The position numbers and the translations under genes are program-made. 10,100 nucleotides of DNA, from contig PCVE01000113.1 in the NCBI GenBank assembly GCA_002762705.1, forward strand, positions 1 through 10,100. Direction: 5' to 3'. Source of the DNA: Candidatus Woesearchaeota archaeon CG11_big_fil_rev_8_21_14_0_20_43_8 (GTDB lineage: Archaea > Nanobdellota > Nanobdellia > Woesearchaeales > CG08-08-20-14). The notes beneath the pieces were generated by a model. It had not been told where the DNA came from. It saw only the letters and a list, made by a program, of their open reading frames with translations, and did no database searches. Numbering within the stretch: position 1 is the stretch's first letter; each line of letters starts with the position of its first letter. Below are positions 1 through 5,854 of the stretch, piece by piece.

Positions 1-651
1 AAGGTCTTTGTACATCGGCCAGGCTTTATGGATAGATTCATTGACCCATAATGCCTTCTGCTTCTGTGCGGTATTGTCTTCATATACGATGACCACTTTT
101 CTGTTCGGTGATGTCGATATGATGGCTTCTATCGCCTGCCTTCCCGTCTCGGCTTTGACACCAGGGATGATCTCAAGTTTTTTCAGCATCGCAGTTGTCT
201 TGTCTTTGTTATCTGGATTGAAGAAACTTTTTGGATCATCAGGCACAACATAGAAAGGTTCGAACTTCTCTTTTGATGCATCAGGCAACGAATCCCAATT
301 ATCTGTGAGCCACCATTCGGCTTCGTTGAGCGCGCCATCGCTCATGCCACTTGGGATAACGCCACTGTATTCTTTCGGCAGATTGTCAGGATCGAATGCC
401 GCAAGGAAAGTGAGCATGACTGATTCTTCTTCTGTTATCATCTTATCATCAAGAGCTTTTCCTATCTTCTCAAACGGAGTCGGATCTGGTTCTATGAAAT
501 TATCGTTCCTGCTCAGAAGTTCCTGGACATCTTTATCAAGACTGTTTATGTCTGTTTTCTCTGGTCTTATTATAGATGCTGTCTTTTCGTCAGTGCCACA
601 GCCCATGAACAGAAGACCGATGATAAAAATGATGACTAATATTTGTCTCAA
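1..651 (-). CDS. Predicted secreted lipoprotein, metallopeptidase-like N-terminal region (partial, runs off window)
   Basis: The 217 visible residues begin at a TTG codon (651-649), chosen because a GGAGG lies 7 bases upstream (663-659) and because it starts a signal peptide. Residues 1-17 are charged then hydrophobic and end in LLFMGC, a relaxed lipobox with Cys18 as the likely lipidated residue. A low-complexity linker (20-55) follows. Residues 60-140 (EKIGKALDDKMITEEESVML, then LPKEYSG and FEPFYVVP) and the end LWVNESIHKAWPMYKDL resemble, from memory, the N-terminal part of large secreted bacterial proteins annotated as putative metallopeptidases. The zinc-binding HExxH expected in such proteins would lie outside the window, so no catalytic residue is seen. 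It is probably anchored outside the membrane. It has its own promoter and sits 50 bases behind the methyltransferase gene. The lipoprotein call is fairly secure; the peptidase link is weak. Confidence 0.75.
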   Translation of the reverse strand, partial: MRQILVIIFIIGLLFMGCGTDEKTASIIRPEKTDINSLDKDVQELLSRNDNFIEPDPTPFEKIGKALDDKMITEEESVMLTFLAAFDPDNLPKEYSGVIPSGMSDGALNEAEWWLTDNWDSLPDASKEKFEPFYVVPDDPKSFFNPDNKDKTTAMLKKLEIIPGVKAETGRQAIEAIISTSPNRKVVIVYEDNTAQKQKALWVNESIHKAWPMYKDL

Positions 652-658
652 TATGATG

Positions 659-694
659 CCTCCGGTTATTAAGTGGAAAGAAATATAATTTAAA
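659..694 (-). promoter_or_regulatory. TATA box and Shine-Dalgarno of the lipoprotein gene
   Basis: On the minus strand TTTAAATTATA (694-684) lies in the short gap behind the methyltransferase stop. Transcription would be expected to start about 25 bases downstream, near 664, giving a leader of about 13 bases that holds the GGAGG at 663-659. The lipoprotein can therefore be transcribed independently of the upstream methyltransferase. Assigned by eye. Confidence 0.5.
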
Positions 695-701
695 GGTATT
701 G

Positions 702-1592
702 TTATAACTTTCGTAGTTTCGCGACAAAGAATCCTTGTGTCCCGCTTCTATGCGGCCAGAACCTTCTGCATTTGTCCATGCCCGTCAGATCTCTCCCCTG
801 AAATGAAGTTATTCCCGGACTTGATAACGGAAGATCGATATCACATAACGCAAGACCTAACTCATTGACAGCATGTGAAACAATGGATTCATTCTCTTCT
901 GGTTCCATCGAGCATGTGCTGTACACCAATATCCCGTCTTTATCCAGGATAGCGGCGGCTTTTGATATCAATTGCTCTTGAAGCTCAGCGCATCTCTTGA
1001 TCCCGTTCATATCGCGTTTATTGAACCATTCATTGTCAGATATGAAATTACCTGAGCAAGGTGCGTCAAGAAGTATCTTGTCAAAACTCATCCTGAGCTC
1101 TGAAAGATCCCGTCCATCTTTCTTGTAGACAAGTGTGTTCGATACACCCATGCGCTGCAGGATGTACTTTAGAGAATCAAGTCGTCTTCGGTTAGGTTCT
1201 GTCGCGATGATTGTCCCTTTGTTCTGCATCATCTGCGCTATCTGAGTAGTCTTCCCGCCTGGTGCTGCGCACATATCAAGCACAATATCTTCTGGATGTG
1301 GAGCTAGAAGTCTAACTGGCACCTGGGCTGCCGCCTCTTGCAGATAATACAAGCCCAATAGATATTCTGGTGTGGAACCCAAAGAGAATTTTGAATCAGA
1401 TATCCAATATCCATTATCTGTGAACGATATCTTCTCGAGCACGACTCCTTTCGCTCTGAGCCTTTCGACACACGTGGCTTCATCGATCTTCAATGTATTG
1501 ACCCGGATAGATTTCCTCTCAGTGATGGATGGCACTTCTTCTCCGCACATCTCTTTGTATCTTCCCATGAAAAAATCTTTTCCTTCCATCAT
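702..1592 (-). CDS. NOL1/NOP2/Sun-family RNA 5-methylcytosine methyltransferase (aTrm4-like)
   Basis: Transfers a methyl group from S-adenosylmethionine to C5 of cytosine in RNA; archaeal relatives of this size modify tRNA (aTrm4) or rRNA. The protein is 296 residues. The RNA-binding N-terminal part includes RKSIRVNTLK (26-35). SAM-binding motif I is VLDMCAAPGGKT (104-115). Motif IV is DAPCSG (176-181) with Cys179. Motif VI is STCSMEPEENE (225-235) with Cys227 as the family's nucleophile. The C-terminal PHRSGTQGFFVAKL (280-293) is the usual ending. Both family cysteines are present, so it should be active. There is no PUA domain, which is normal for the short archaeal type. The start is preceded by GGAG 6 bases upstream (1602-1599), inside the end of the NFACT gene, which stops one base before this ATG. 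The two are therefore probably translationally coupled. Whether the substrate is tRNA or rRNA cannot be told from sequence alone. Confidence 0.92.
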   Translation of the reverse strand: MMEGKDFFMGRYKEMCGEEVPSITERKSIRVNTLKIDEATCVERLRAKGVVLEKISFTDNGYWISDSKFSLGSTPEYLLGLYYLQEAAAQVPVRLLAPHPEDIVLDMCAAPGGKTTQIAQMMQNKGTIIATEPNRRRLDSLKYILQRMGVSNTLVYKKDGRDLSELRMSFDKILLDAPCSGNFISDNEWFNKRDMNGIKRCAELQEQLISKAAAILDKDGILVYSTCSMEPEENESIVSHAVNELGLALCDIDLPLSSPGITSFQGRDLTGMDKCRRFWPHRSGTQGFFVAKLRKL

Positions 1593-1593
1593 T

Positions 1594-2709
1594 TCAGTCT
1601 CCTAGCACGATCGTGATCTTGCTCTCTTTCTCATTGACCTGTTTTATCAACGCATGGCCTTTGAGTTTCTTCTTTATCTCTTTCCATCCAATCTCTTTTC
1701 TCGCTTTCGTGATCTGTTCAAGTATCTCCTGCACAAGCAGGTAGTTCTCGAATATCAATTCTCCTGCGCGTCTGTTTGTCTCGACTGATTCTTCAAGTTC
1801 ATGAAGCCGTTTCTCCTGTTCTTTTAGTATCAGTTCGGTCTTCCCGATCTTTGTCCTGCTAGCAGACACATGCTCATCCTCGGCAGATGATATCTCTTTG
1901 TCTGTGAACACTGAATCGAGCGCTTCGTTGAAAGAGCCGAACTCTTTTGATTCAAGACCATCATTGATTGCAAGCTTGAATGGAACTACATCATCCGGCT
2001 TGCCATCTTTATATATCACTGATGGCTGCTTCGCATCAAACACAGCCTTGATCGCAATGATAATTCGGTCTATCTCTTCATTTGACAGATCCGTTGATTT
2101 TTTATCTATCCCGGCTCGTGTGCATACTTCTTCTGCGTACCGGCCACCCATGCCAAGATCTATAGCGAGCACCTTGACTAGCTCTTTCTCTCCAAGAAGC
2201 CCGCGTATCGTCACAGGAGCCGCATCGAATGCATTGTGCTCTCTTGATGGCCATTCATATTTCACACCAGGCCTTATCGAGCGGTCTTTCCATATCTTTA
2301 GGTAAAGAGGTGACACAATCTTATCATCTTTGCATATTATTACATTCCCTGGCGGAATGAACTCGACATATACTTTATACACAGCATCTCTTTTCTCAAG
2401 CACGAATTCGACGATACGCTCGAAACCCACCTGACGAAGAGACTGCAAACGGCATGATTCAAGATGCTTTCGAAGATACATGCAGAATCCACTCGGCTTG
2501 TCTGGCATATTCCCTTTGAAGTCTGTCAGATACATCACTATCGGCAATAATATACGAAGTATCCTCCGCCCTTTTCCTGGTATATGGAACTGGATCAAGA
2601 CCTCTTCTTTTTGTGGATGATAGATACGATCCACTTTTGCCTGCTCTAAAGATAGCTTAAGCTCTTTTACCAGATGTGATATATCTACTGAACTTAGCTC
2701 ATGTACCAT
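1594..2709 (-). CDS. NFACT-family (Rqc2/RqcH-like) protein lacking the NFACT-R domain
   Basis: Rqc2/RqcH proteins bind stalled large ribosomal subunits and tRNA during ribosome-associated quality control. Residues 1-155 match the NFACT-N domain: KVDRIYHPQKEEVLIQ (25-40), GFCMYLRKHLESCRL (74-88) and GFERIVEFV (95-103). The DR pair that contacts tRNA in bacterial RqcH is Glu97-Arg98 here. Residues about 165-215 (LGMGGRYAEEVCTRAGID) form the helix-hairpin-helix region. Residues about 285-345 are the coiled-coil arm, ending in ARKEIGWKEIKKKLKG. The protein stops at ITIVLGD (365-371), where full-length homologues of roughly 550-700 residues go on into NFACT-R. The methyltransferase gene starts right behind the stop, so no NFACT-R remnant exists here. 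A TATA box 28 bases ahead of the ATG implies a leaderless message. The family is certain; retained function is not. Confidence 0.88.
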   Translation of the reverse strand: MVHELSSVDISHLVKELKLSLEQAKVDRIYHPQKEEVLIQFHIPGKGRRILRILLPIVMYLTDFKGNMPDKPSGFCMYLRKHLESCRLQSLRQVGFERIVEFVLEKRDAVYKVYVEFIPPGNVIICKDDKIVSPLYLKIWKDRSIRPGVKYEWPSREHNAFDAAPVTIRGLLGEKELVKVLAIDLGMGGRYAEEVCTRAGIDKKSTDLSNEEIDRIIIAIKAVFDAKQPSVIYKDGKPDDVVPFKLAINDGLESKEFGSFNEALDSVFTDKEISSAEDEHVSASRTKIGKTELILKEQEKRLHELEESVETNRRAGELIFENYLLVQEILEQITKARKEIGWKEIKKKLKGHALIKQVNEKESKITIVLGD

Positions 2710-2733
2710 GATTATATAAGGAAAGGGAAATGG

Positions 2734-2741
2734 TTTTTAAA
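2734..2741 (-). promoter_or_regulatory. TATA box of the NFACT-methyltransferase unit
   Basis: Minus-strand TTTAAAAA (2741-2734) is centred about 28 bases ahead of the NFACT ATG at 2709, so the message would be leaderless. A second AT-rich stretch, TTATATAA, lies at 2720-2713 but is too close to the start codon to be the TATA box for this ATG. Confidence 0.5.
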
Positions 2742-2818
2742 GGCATCGGGTCGTGATGTCATTCTTGGGTTTTAGGCTGATGGCAAGATCTTGTCCCATG
2801 CCTGATTTCGGGCAAGAT

Positions 2819-2826
2819 TTTTATAC
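2819..2826 (+). promoter_or_regulatory. TATA box of gatD
   Basis: TTTTATAC is centred about 29 bases ahead of the ATG at 2852. That spacing fits a leaderless archaeal transcript and is the main reason for preferring this start over the in-frame ATG at 2753. Confidence 0.5.
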
Positions 2827-2851
2827 AGATTCTCATTTAATCAAATCTATA

Positions 2852-4150
2852 ATGACATTCGACAATCCAAGCCCAGGAGACCTGATAGAGGTCAAGACAA
2901 AAGACAGATCATTCAAAGGGAACTATGTGCCACAGGAAGGAGATGCCATTTTCCTAAAACTTGCCAGCGGATACAACATAGGCATAGACAAGAAGAGGAT
3001 TGAATCTATTTCTATGATCGAAAAGCATGAAAAAAAACAAGAGAAAGAGACACCGGCGGTAGAACAGAAAGATGATCTGCCAAAGATATCTATCCTACAT
3101 ACTGGGGGAACCATCGCTTCTAAAGTAGATTATGCGACAGGGGGTGTGGTCGCGAGATTCACACCTGAAGAGCTCATCGAGATGTTTCCAGAGATCCAGG
3201 GGATCGCTAAGATATCTTCAAGATTGATATCGAACATGTGGTCTGAGGATATGCGTTTCTCGCATTATAACACAATCGCAGAAGAGATAGCAAAAGAGAT
3301 CGCTGCAGGAGCCACAGGAGTCATAGTGACGCAGGGCACAGACACTTTGCATTACACTGCGGCAGCATTGTCTTTTGTGCTTGACCAGCTGCCGATCCCC
3401 GTCCTGATCGTCGGTGCCCAGCGCTCTTCGGATCGCGGTTCATCTGATGCAGCAGTCAATGTGATAACCGCTGTAAGTTTCATGACACAGAGCGATTTCT
3501 CTGAAGTCGCAGTCTGCATGCATAAATCCATGGATGATGATACTTGTTATATACTCCCTGGCACAAGATGCAGGAAGATGCACACAAGCAGAAGAGACAC
3601 TTTCAAACCGATAGGTGTCATGCCTTTCGCAGAAGTGGATTTCACGTCGAAGAACATCAAGTTCTTTAGGACTGACTACAAGAAGCGAAGCGATGACAAA
3701 TTAAATATCATGCCGTTCAAAGAGGATGTCAAGACCGCTCTTCTGAAAGTGCACACGAATATGCATGCATTCCAGTTCGAGATGTTCAAAGGATTCGACG
3801 GGCTCGTGATCGAAGGCACCGGGCTCGGACAAGCTCCTGTGAATGTCATCGATGACAAGACAGAAGAACATGGAAAGATCTTCGATGCGTTGAAGAGCCT
3901 CAACAATGGTGGAACTGTTCTTGCGATGGCGCCGCAGACCATCTATGGCAGGATATCGATGAATGTGTATGCGCCTGCAAGGCGGCTCAAGGATGAATGT
4001 GGCATCATCGGAGATGGATGCGATATGCCGCCTGAGACCGCATTTATCAAACTTTCCTGGCTTCTGAGCAACTATTCGAAGGATGAGGCAAGAGAGCTCT
4101 ATGCAAAGGACCTAAGGGGAGAACTTACCAATAGGACCGAACCCGAATAA
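2852..4150 (+). CDS. gatD: Glutamyl-tRNA(Gln) amidotransferase subunit D
   Basis: GatD is the asparaginase-like subunit of the archaeal GatDE complex. It releases ammonia from glutamine (or asparagine), and GatE uses it to convert Glu-tRNA(Gln) to Gln-tRNA(Gln). The product is 432 residues, the usual length. Residues 8-52 (GDLIEVKTKDRSFKGNYVP onwards) form the small N-terminal beta domain specific to GatD. After a charged linker (57-75) the L-asparaginase fold begins at ISILHTGGTIASKV (79-92), with the family's catalytic threonine at Thr87. A second active-site pair is Thr163-Asp164 in TQGTDTLHYTAAAL, and the conserved lysine is Lys242 in RKMHTSRRD. GAQRSSDRGSSDAAVN (188-203) is also characteristic. 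All key residues are intact. The reading frame is open back to an ATG at 2753, but those 33 extra residues lie upstream of the TATA box and match nothing in the family. gatE is not in the window. The 3' end faces the DUF4190-like gene across 10 bases. Confidence 0.95.
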   Translation: MTFDNPSPGDLIEVKTKDRSFKGNYVPQEGDAIFLKLASGYNIGIDKKRIESISMIEKHEKKQEKETPAVEQKDDLPKISILHTGGTIASKVDYATGGVVARFTPEELIEMFPEIQGIAKISSRLISNMWSEDMRFSHYNTIAEEIAKEIAAGATGVIVTQGTDTLHYTAAALSFVLDQLPIPVLIVGAQRSSDRGSSDAAVNVITAVSFMTQSDFSEVAVCMHKSMDDDTCYILPGTRCRKMHTSRRDTFKPIGVMPFAEVDFTSKNIKFFRTDYKKRSDDKLNIMPFKEDVKTALLKVHTNMHAFQFEMFKGFDGLVIEGTGLGQAPVNVIDDKTEEHGKIFDALKSLNNGGTVLAMAPQTIYGRISMNVYAPARRLKDECGIIGDGCDMPPETAFIKLSWLLSNYSKDEARELYAKDLRGELTNRTEPE

Positions 4151-4160
4151 ACACCATTAT

Positions 4161-4818
4161 TTATTCTTTTACTTTTAGGATGAATTGCTTTTTAGAAATC
4201 TCTTTTCCGTCTACAATCAATGATACCTCAACAGGAAATTCTTCAACTTTTGCCACTTTCTGCACACCGATAAGTAATTTTTCAACAGTACTATCTCCGG
4301 CATAGTGAGGAAATGGATTTATCTTGATGACAATATCATTCCCACCACAACCAGAATCATCGCCGCATCCGACTTCAATAGACGTGTTTCTTTTGTTTGT
4401 CGTCGTATACGCATAATATAATTCACCAATTGTGTTTTTCCTGATTGATACTGTATCTGATCCTAATATCAATGGAACCGCAGATATATCCAATTGATTA
4501 TGCAATGACATATTGATTGTCTTGTTTATCTGAGAGAACATGCCAAAACCCATCAAAGAAAATTTGCTGAATGATTCAACGCTTGGATCTTTTCCTGGAT
4601 CCATAAAACCCATGATAAGACCAATTGTCACCGGCAACACAAAAAAGAGGGTCAATGCAGCCCCAAGGCAAATCGATGCAATTGACAGGCCTTTTATCCA
4701 TGTAGGGTCCGATGGTGCCCGTTTCAATGATATTATTCCAAGAATCAGACCAATCAACGGTCCAAGCGGCACGAATATTGAGATACTAAGATGCGATTAT
4801 CGCTATTGTTTTTCCCAG
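4161..4818 (-). pseudogene. DUF4190-like membrane protein with disrupted 5' end (frameshift, no standard start)
   Basis: The intact part is a 203-residue frame from a GTG at 4772. It has PLGPLIGLILGIISLKRAP, then IKGLSIASICLGAALTLFFV, the two-helix signature of DUF4190-type membrane proteins. A cysteine-bearing segment (VGCGDDSGCGG) and a predicted extracellular beta-rich domain ending FPVEVSLIVDGKEISKKQF follow. The GTG start cuts off half of the first helix and has no Shine-Dalgarno. The missing half is in another minus frame at 4818-4792 (GKTIAIIA), and skipping one base at about 4791 gives GKTIAIIALSISIFVPLGPL, a normal first helix. The rejoined frame has no ATG at the expected place; the codon at 4818, 26-27 bases from the TATA box, is CTG. 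An ATG at 4851 is in that frame but overlaps the TATA box. One base inserted by mutation or assembly error, or a frameshift during translation, are possible. The gene is visibly AT-richer than its neighbours. Function unknown. Confidence 0.6.
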
Positions 4819-4840
4819 GTTTCTTCCAAAGAATATGTGA

Positions 4841-4848
4841 TTTATAAA
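4841..4848 (-). promoter_or_regulatory. TATA box of the DUF4190-like gene
   Basis: Minus-strand TTTATAAA is centred 26-27 bases ahead of position 4818, where the reconstructed reading frame would start if leaderless like its neighbours. It is about 72 bases ahead of the GTG at 4772. Confidence 0.4.
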
Positions 4849-4894
4849 CATTTTCAAAAATTTAACTATGAAATTCTCCCCAATTTACAGCAAA

Positions 4895-4904
4895 TTTTAT
4901 ATAT
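4895..4904 (+). promoter_or_regulatory. TATA box of the Sec61-beta/NAC operon
   Basis: TTTTATATAT is centred about 30 bases ahead of the Sec61-beta ATG at 4930, so transcription should start at or within a few bases of the start codon. Confidence 0.55.
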
Positions 4905-4929
4905 CACATTCCTCTCCATCTGCATTGAT

Positions 4930-5115
4930 ATGGCAAGAGGCGGAAAAAATGTTAGGATGCCCTCAGGAATGGGCGGGCTTATCAGGTATTTTGATGAATA
5001 CAGAAGCAAGATCGCTATCTCTCCAGGTACAGTCATAGTTCTGGCTATTATGGTGATGGTCGTTGTCATCTTGCTGCACATGTTCGGATCACGGACATTT
5101 GGGATGCTAGGATAA
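4930..5115 (+). CDS. Protein translocase subunit Sec61-beta
   Basis: Small tail-anchored subunit of the archaeal SecY-SecE-Sec61-beta protein-conducting channel in the cytoplasmic membrane. The 61-residue product has a basic, glycine-rich cytosolic head (1-16), the family's core motif GLIRYFDEYRSKIAISPGTV (16-35) and one membrane helix (about 35-51, VIVLAIMVMVVVILLHMF). A short GSRTFGMLG tail extends a little past the membrane segment. The start is the ATG next to the TATA spacing and to MARGGK; the frame is open much further upstream, but that part lies antisense to the DUF4190-like gene and is not protein-like. NAC follows after 22 bases, so the two are probably co-transcribed. Length and motif fit the family well. 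Confidence 0.9.
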   Translation: MARGGKNVRMPSGMGGLIRYFDEYRSKIAISPGTVIVLAIMVMVVVILLHMFGSRTFGMLG

Positions 5116-5124
5116 TTCTGATCA

Positions 5125-5130
5125 GGGGGT
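5125..5130 (+). promoter_or_regulatory. Shine-Dalgarno of the NAC gene
   Basis: GGGGGT lies 7 bases ahead of the ATG at 5138. It pairs with the anti-Shine-Dalgarno like GGAGGT except for one G-U wobble, and it supports this start over the adjacent ATG at 5141. Confidence 0.5.
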
Positions 5131-5137
5131 TTTTGAT

Positions 5138-5476
5138 ATGATGCCAAATATGAATCCAAGGATGATGAAACAGGCCATGAAACGCATGGGCATACAGCAA
5201 GAAGAGATAGAAGCTGTCGAAGTCATCATCCGCACTGCTGAGAAAGAGATAGTCATCGCTGACCCGCAGGTCAGCAAAGTCAACATGATGGGTCAGGAGA
5301 CCTGGCAGATCATGGGCACTGCAGAAGAAAGATCGCTTGATACCACACCAGACATCAATGAAGAAGATGTAAAAACTGTCATGGATCAGGCATCTGTCTC
5401 TGAAGAGAAAGCACGAGAAGCACTTGAAGAGACTAAAGGGGATCTTGCAGAAGCCATCATGAAACTTCAGGGCTGA
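5138..5476 (+). CDS. Nascent polypeptide-associated complex protein (archaeal NAC-alpha)
   Basis: Archaeal NAC forms a homodimer that binds ribosomes near the exit tunnel and contacts emerging chains. The 112-residue protein starts with a methionine-rich stretch typical of archaeal NAC (MMPNMNPRMMKQAMKRMGIQ). The NAC beta-barrel covers about 20-62 (EAVEVIIRTAEKEIVIADPQ, then GQETWQIMG). The C-terminal UBA domain covers about 73-111 (INEEDVKTVMDQASVSEEKA, then DLAEAIMKLQG). Both domains look complete. It is the second gene of a unit with Sec61-beta, pairing a nascent-chain factor with a translocon subunit. Its last 10 bases overlap, tail to tail, the end of the RNase P gene on the other strand. 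A run of eight T follows the stop. Confidence 0.93.
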   Translation: MMPNMNPRMMKQAMKRMGIQQEEIEAVEVIIRTAEKEIVIADPQVSKVNMMGQETWQIMGTAEERSLDTTPDINEEDVKTVMDQASVSEEKAREALEETKGDLAEAIMKLQG

Positions 5477-5799
5477 ATCTTTTTTTTGTAGCCTATTCTA
5501 TTGAAATGCTTGCAATCCAGACAGTAATATACAACCATGTTCTTTCTCAATCGCACCCTGCAATTGACAGAAGGTCTAAGATAAGTATGACAATTATGGC
5601 AATATCTACGCTTGAAACAGGAATCCAGTTTCAACTTCACTTTCATCGCGGTCTTTCTCGCAATCTGGACATATCTGTCTGCCAAAGACCGGTCATTTGC
5701 TTCATCAGCCATTGAAAAAAGCCTGCTGACTAATGTCTTCGCGTTTCCAACCGCTTTGCTTGGTTTTCTCTTATGTCGTCTTTTACCTTTTATCTGCAT
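5467..5799 (-). CDS. rnp4: Ribonuclease P protein component 4 (Rpp21/Rpr2 family)
   Basis: Protein subunit of archaeal RNase P, which removes the 5' leader of pre-tRNAs; Rpp21 pairs with Rpp29 and binds the specificity part of the RNA. The product is 110 residues from the ATG at 5799. A very basic N-terminus (KGKRRHKRK) is followed by two helices (about 18-58, KTLVSRLFSMADEANDRSLA, then RYVQIARKTAMKVKL). A zinc ribbon follows, with Cys67-x2-Cys70 (YCHNC) and Cys93-x2-Cys96 (YCLDC); Cys61 and Cys80 are extra. The C-terminus is basic. An in-frame TTG at 5805 could add MN at the front, but the TATA box is centred 29 bases from the ATG at 5799, matching the leaderless spacing seen elsewhere in the window. 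Confidence 0.92.
   Translation of the reverse strand: MQIKGKRRHKRKPSKAVGNAKTLVSRLFSMADEANDRSLADRYVQIARKTAMKVKLKLDSCFKRRYCHNCHTYLRPSVNCRVRLRKNMVVYYCLDCKHFNRIGYKKKIQP
5480..5487 (+). terminator. Oligo-T terminator of the Sec61-beta/NAC operon, inside rnp4
   Basis: Eight consecutive T lie 4 bases after the NAC stop. Archaeal RNA polymerase commonly terminates at such runs without a hairpin. On the other strand the same bases are the lysine codons near the end of rnp4 (YKKKIQP), so one sequence may do both jobs. I see no hairpin next to it. Confidence 0.5.
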
Positions 5800-5821
5800 G
5801 TTCAACTAGGGTGAAGAAACA

Positions 5822-5833
5822 TTTTTATATAAT
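5822..5833. promoter_or_regulatory. Shared, nearly symmetric TATA element for rnp4 and the coiled-coil gene
   Basis: TTTTTATATAAT reads as a TATA box on both strands (TTTATATAA on plus, TTATATAAA on minus). Its centre, about 5828, is 27 bases from the coiled-coil ATG at 5855 and 29 bases from the rnp4 ATG at 5799. No other TATA-like sequence stands in the 55 bases between the two genes. The simplest reading is one TBP site driving two divergent leaderless transcripts. Confidence 0.5.
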
Positions 5834-5854
5834 TTGTGTGTTCTTGAGACTGCG

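Noticed and set aside
8..688. Two plus-strand open frames in the first 690 bases
   Set aside because: They lie antisense to the lipoprotein frame, which has a Shine-Dalgarno, signal peptide and sensible residue composition. The plus-strand translations are serine- and cysteine-rich shadows.
2753..2851. N-terminal extension of GatD by 33 residues
   Set aside because: It lies upstream of the well-placed TATA box, does not look like GatD, and starting at 2852 gives the normal family length.
4540..4929. Long N-terminal extension of Sec61-beta
   Set aside because: The frame is open by chance antisense to the DUF4190-like gene. Sec61-beta proteins are about 50-60 residues and the TATA box fits the ATG at 4930.
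5134..5137. Possible second promoter between Sec61-beta and NAC
   Set aside because: The 22-base gap contains a Shine-Dalgarno-like GGGGGT and no TATA box at suitable spacing.
5834..5854. TTG start for the coiled-coil protein
   Set aside because: It would begin directly beside the TATA box; the ATG at 5855 has the correct spacing.
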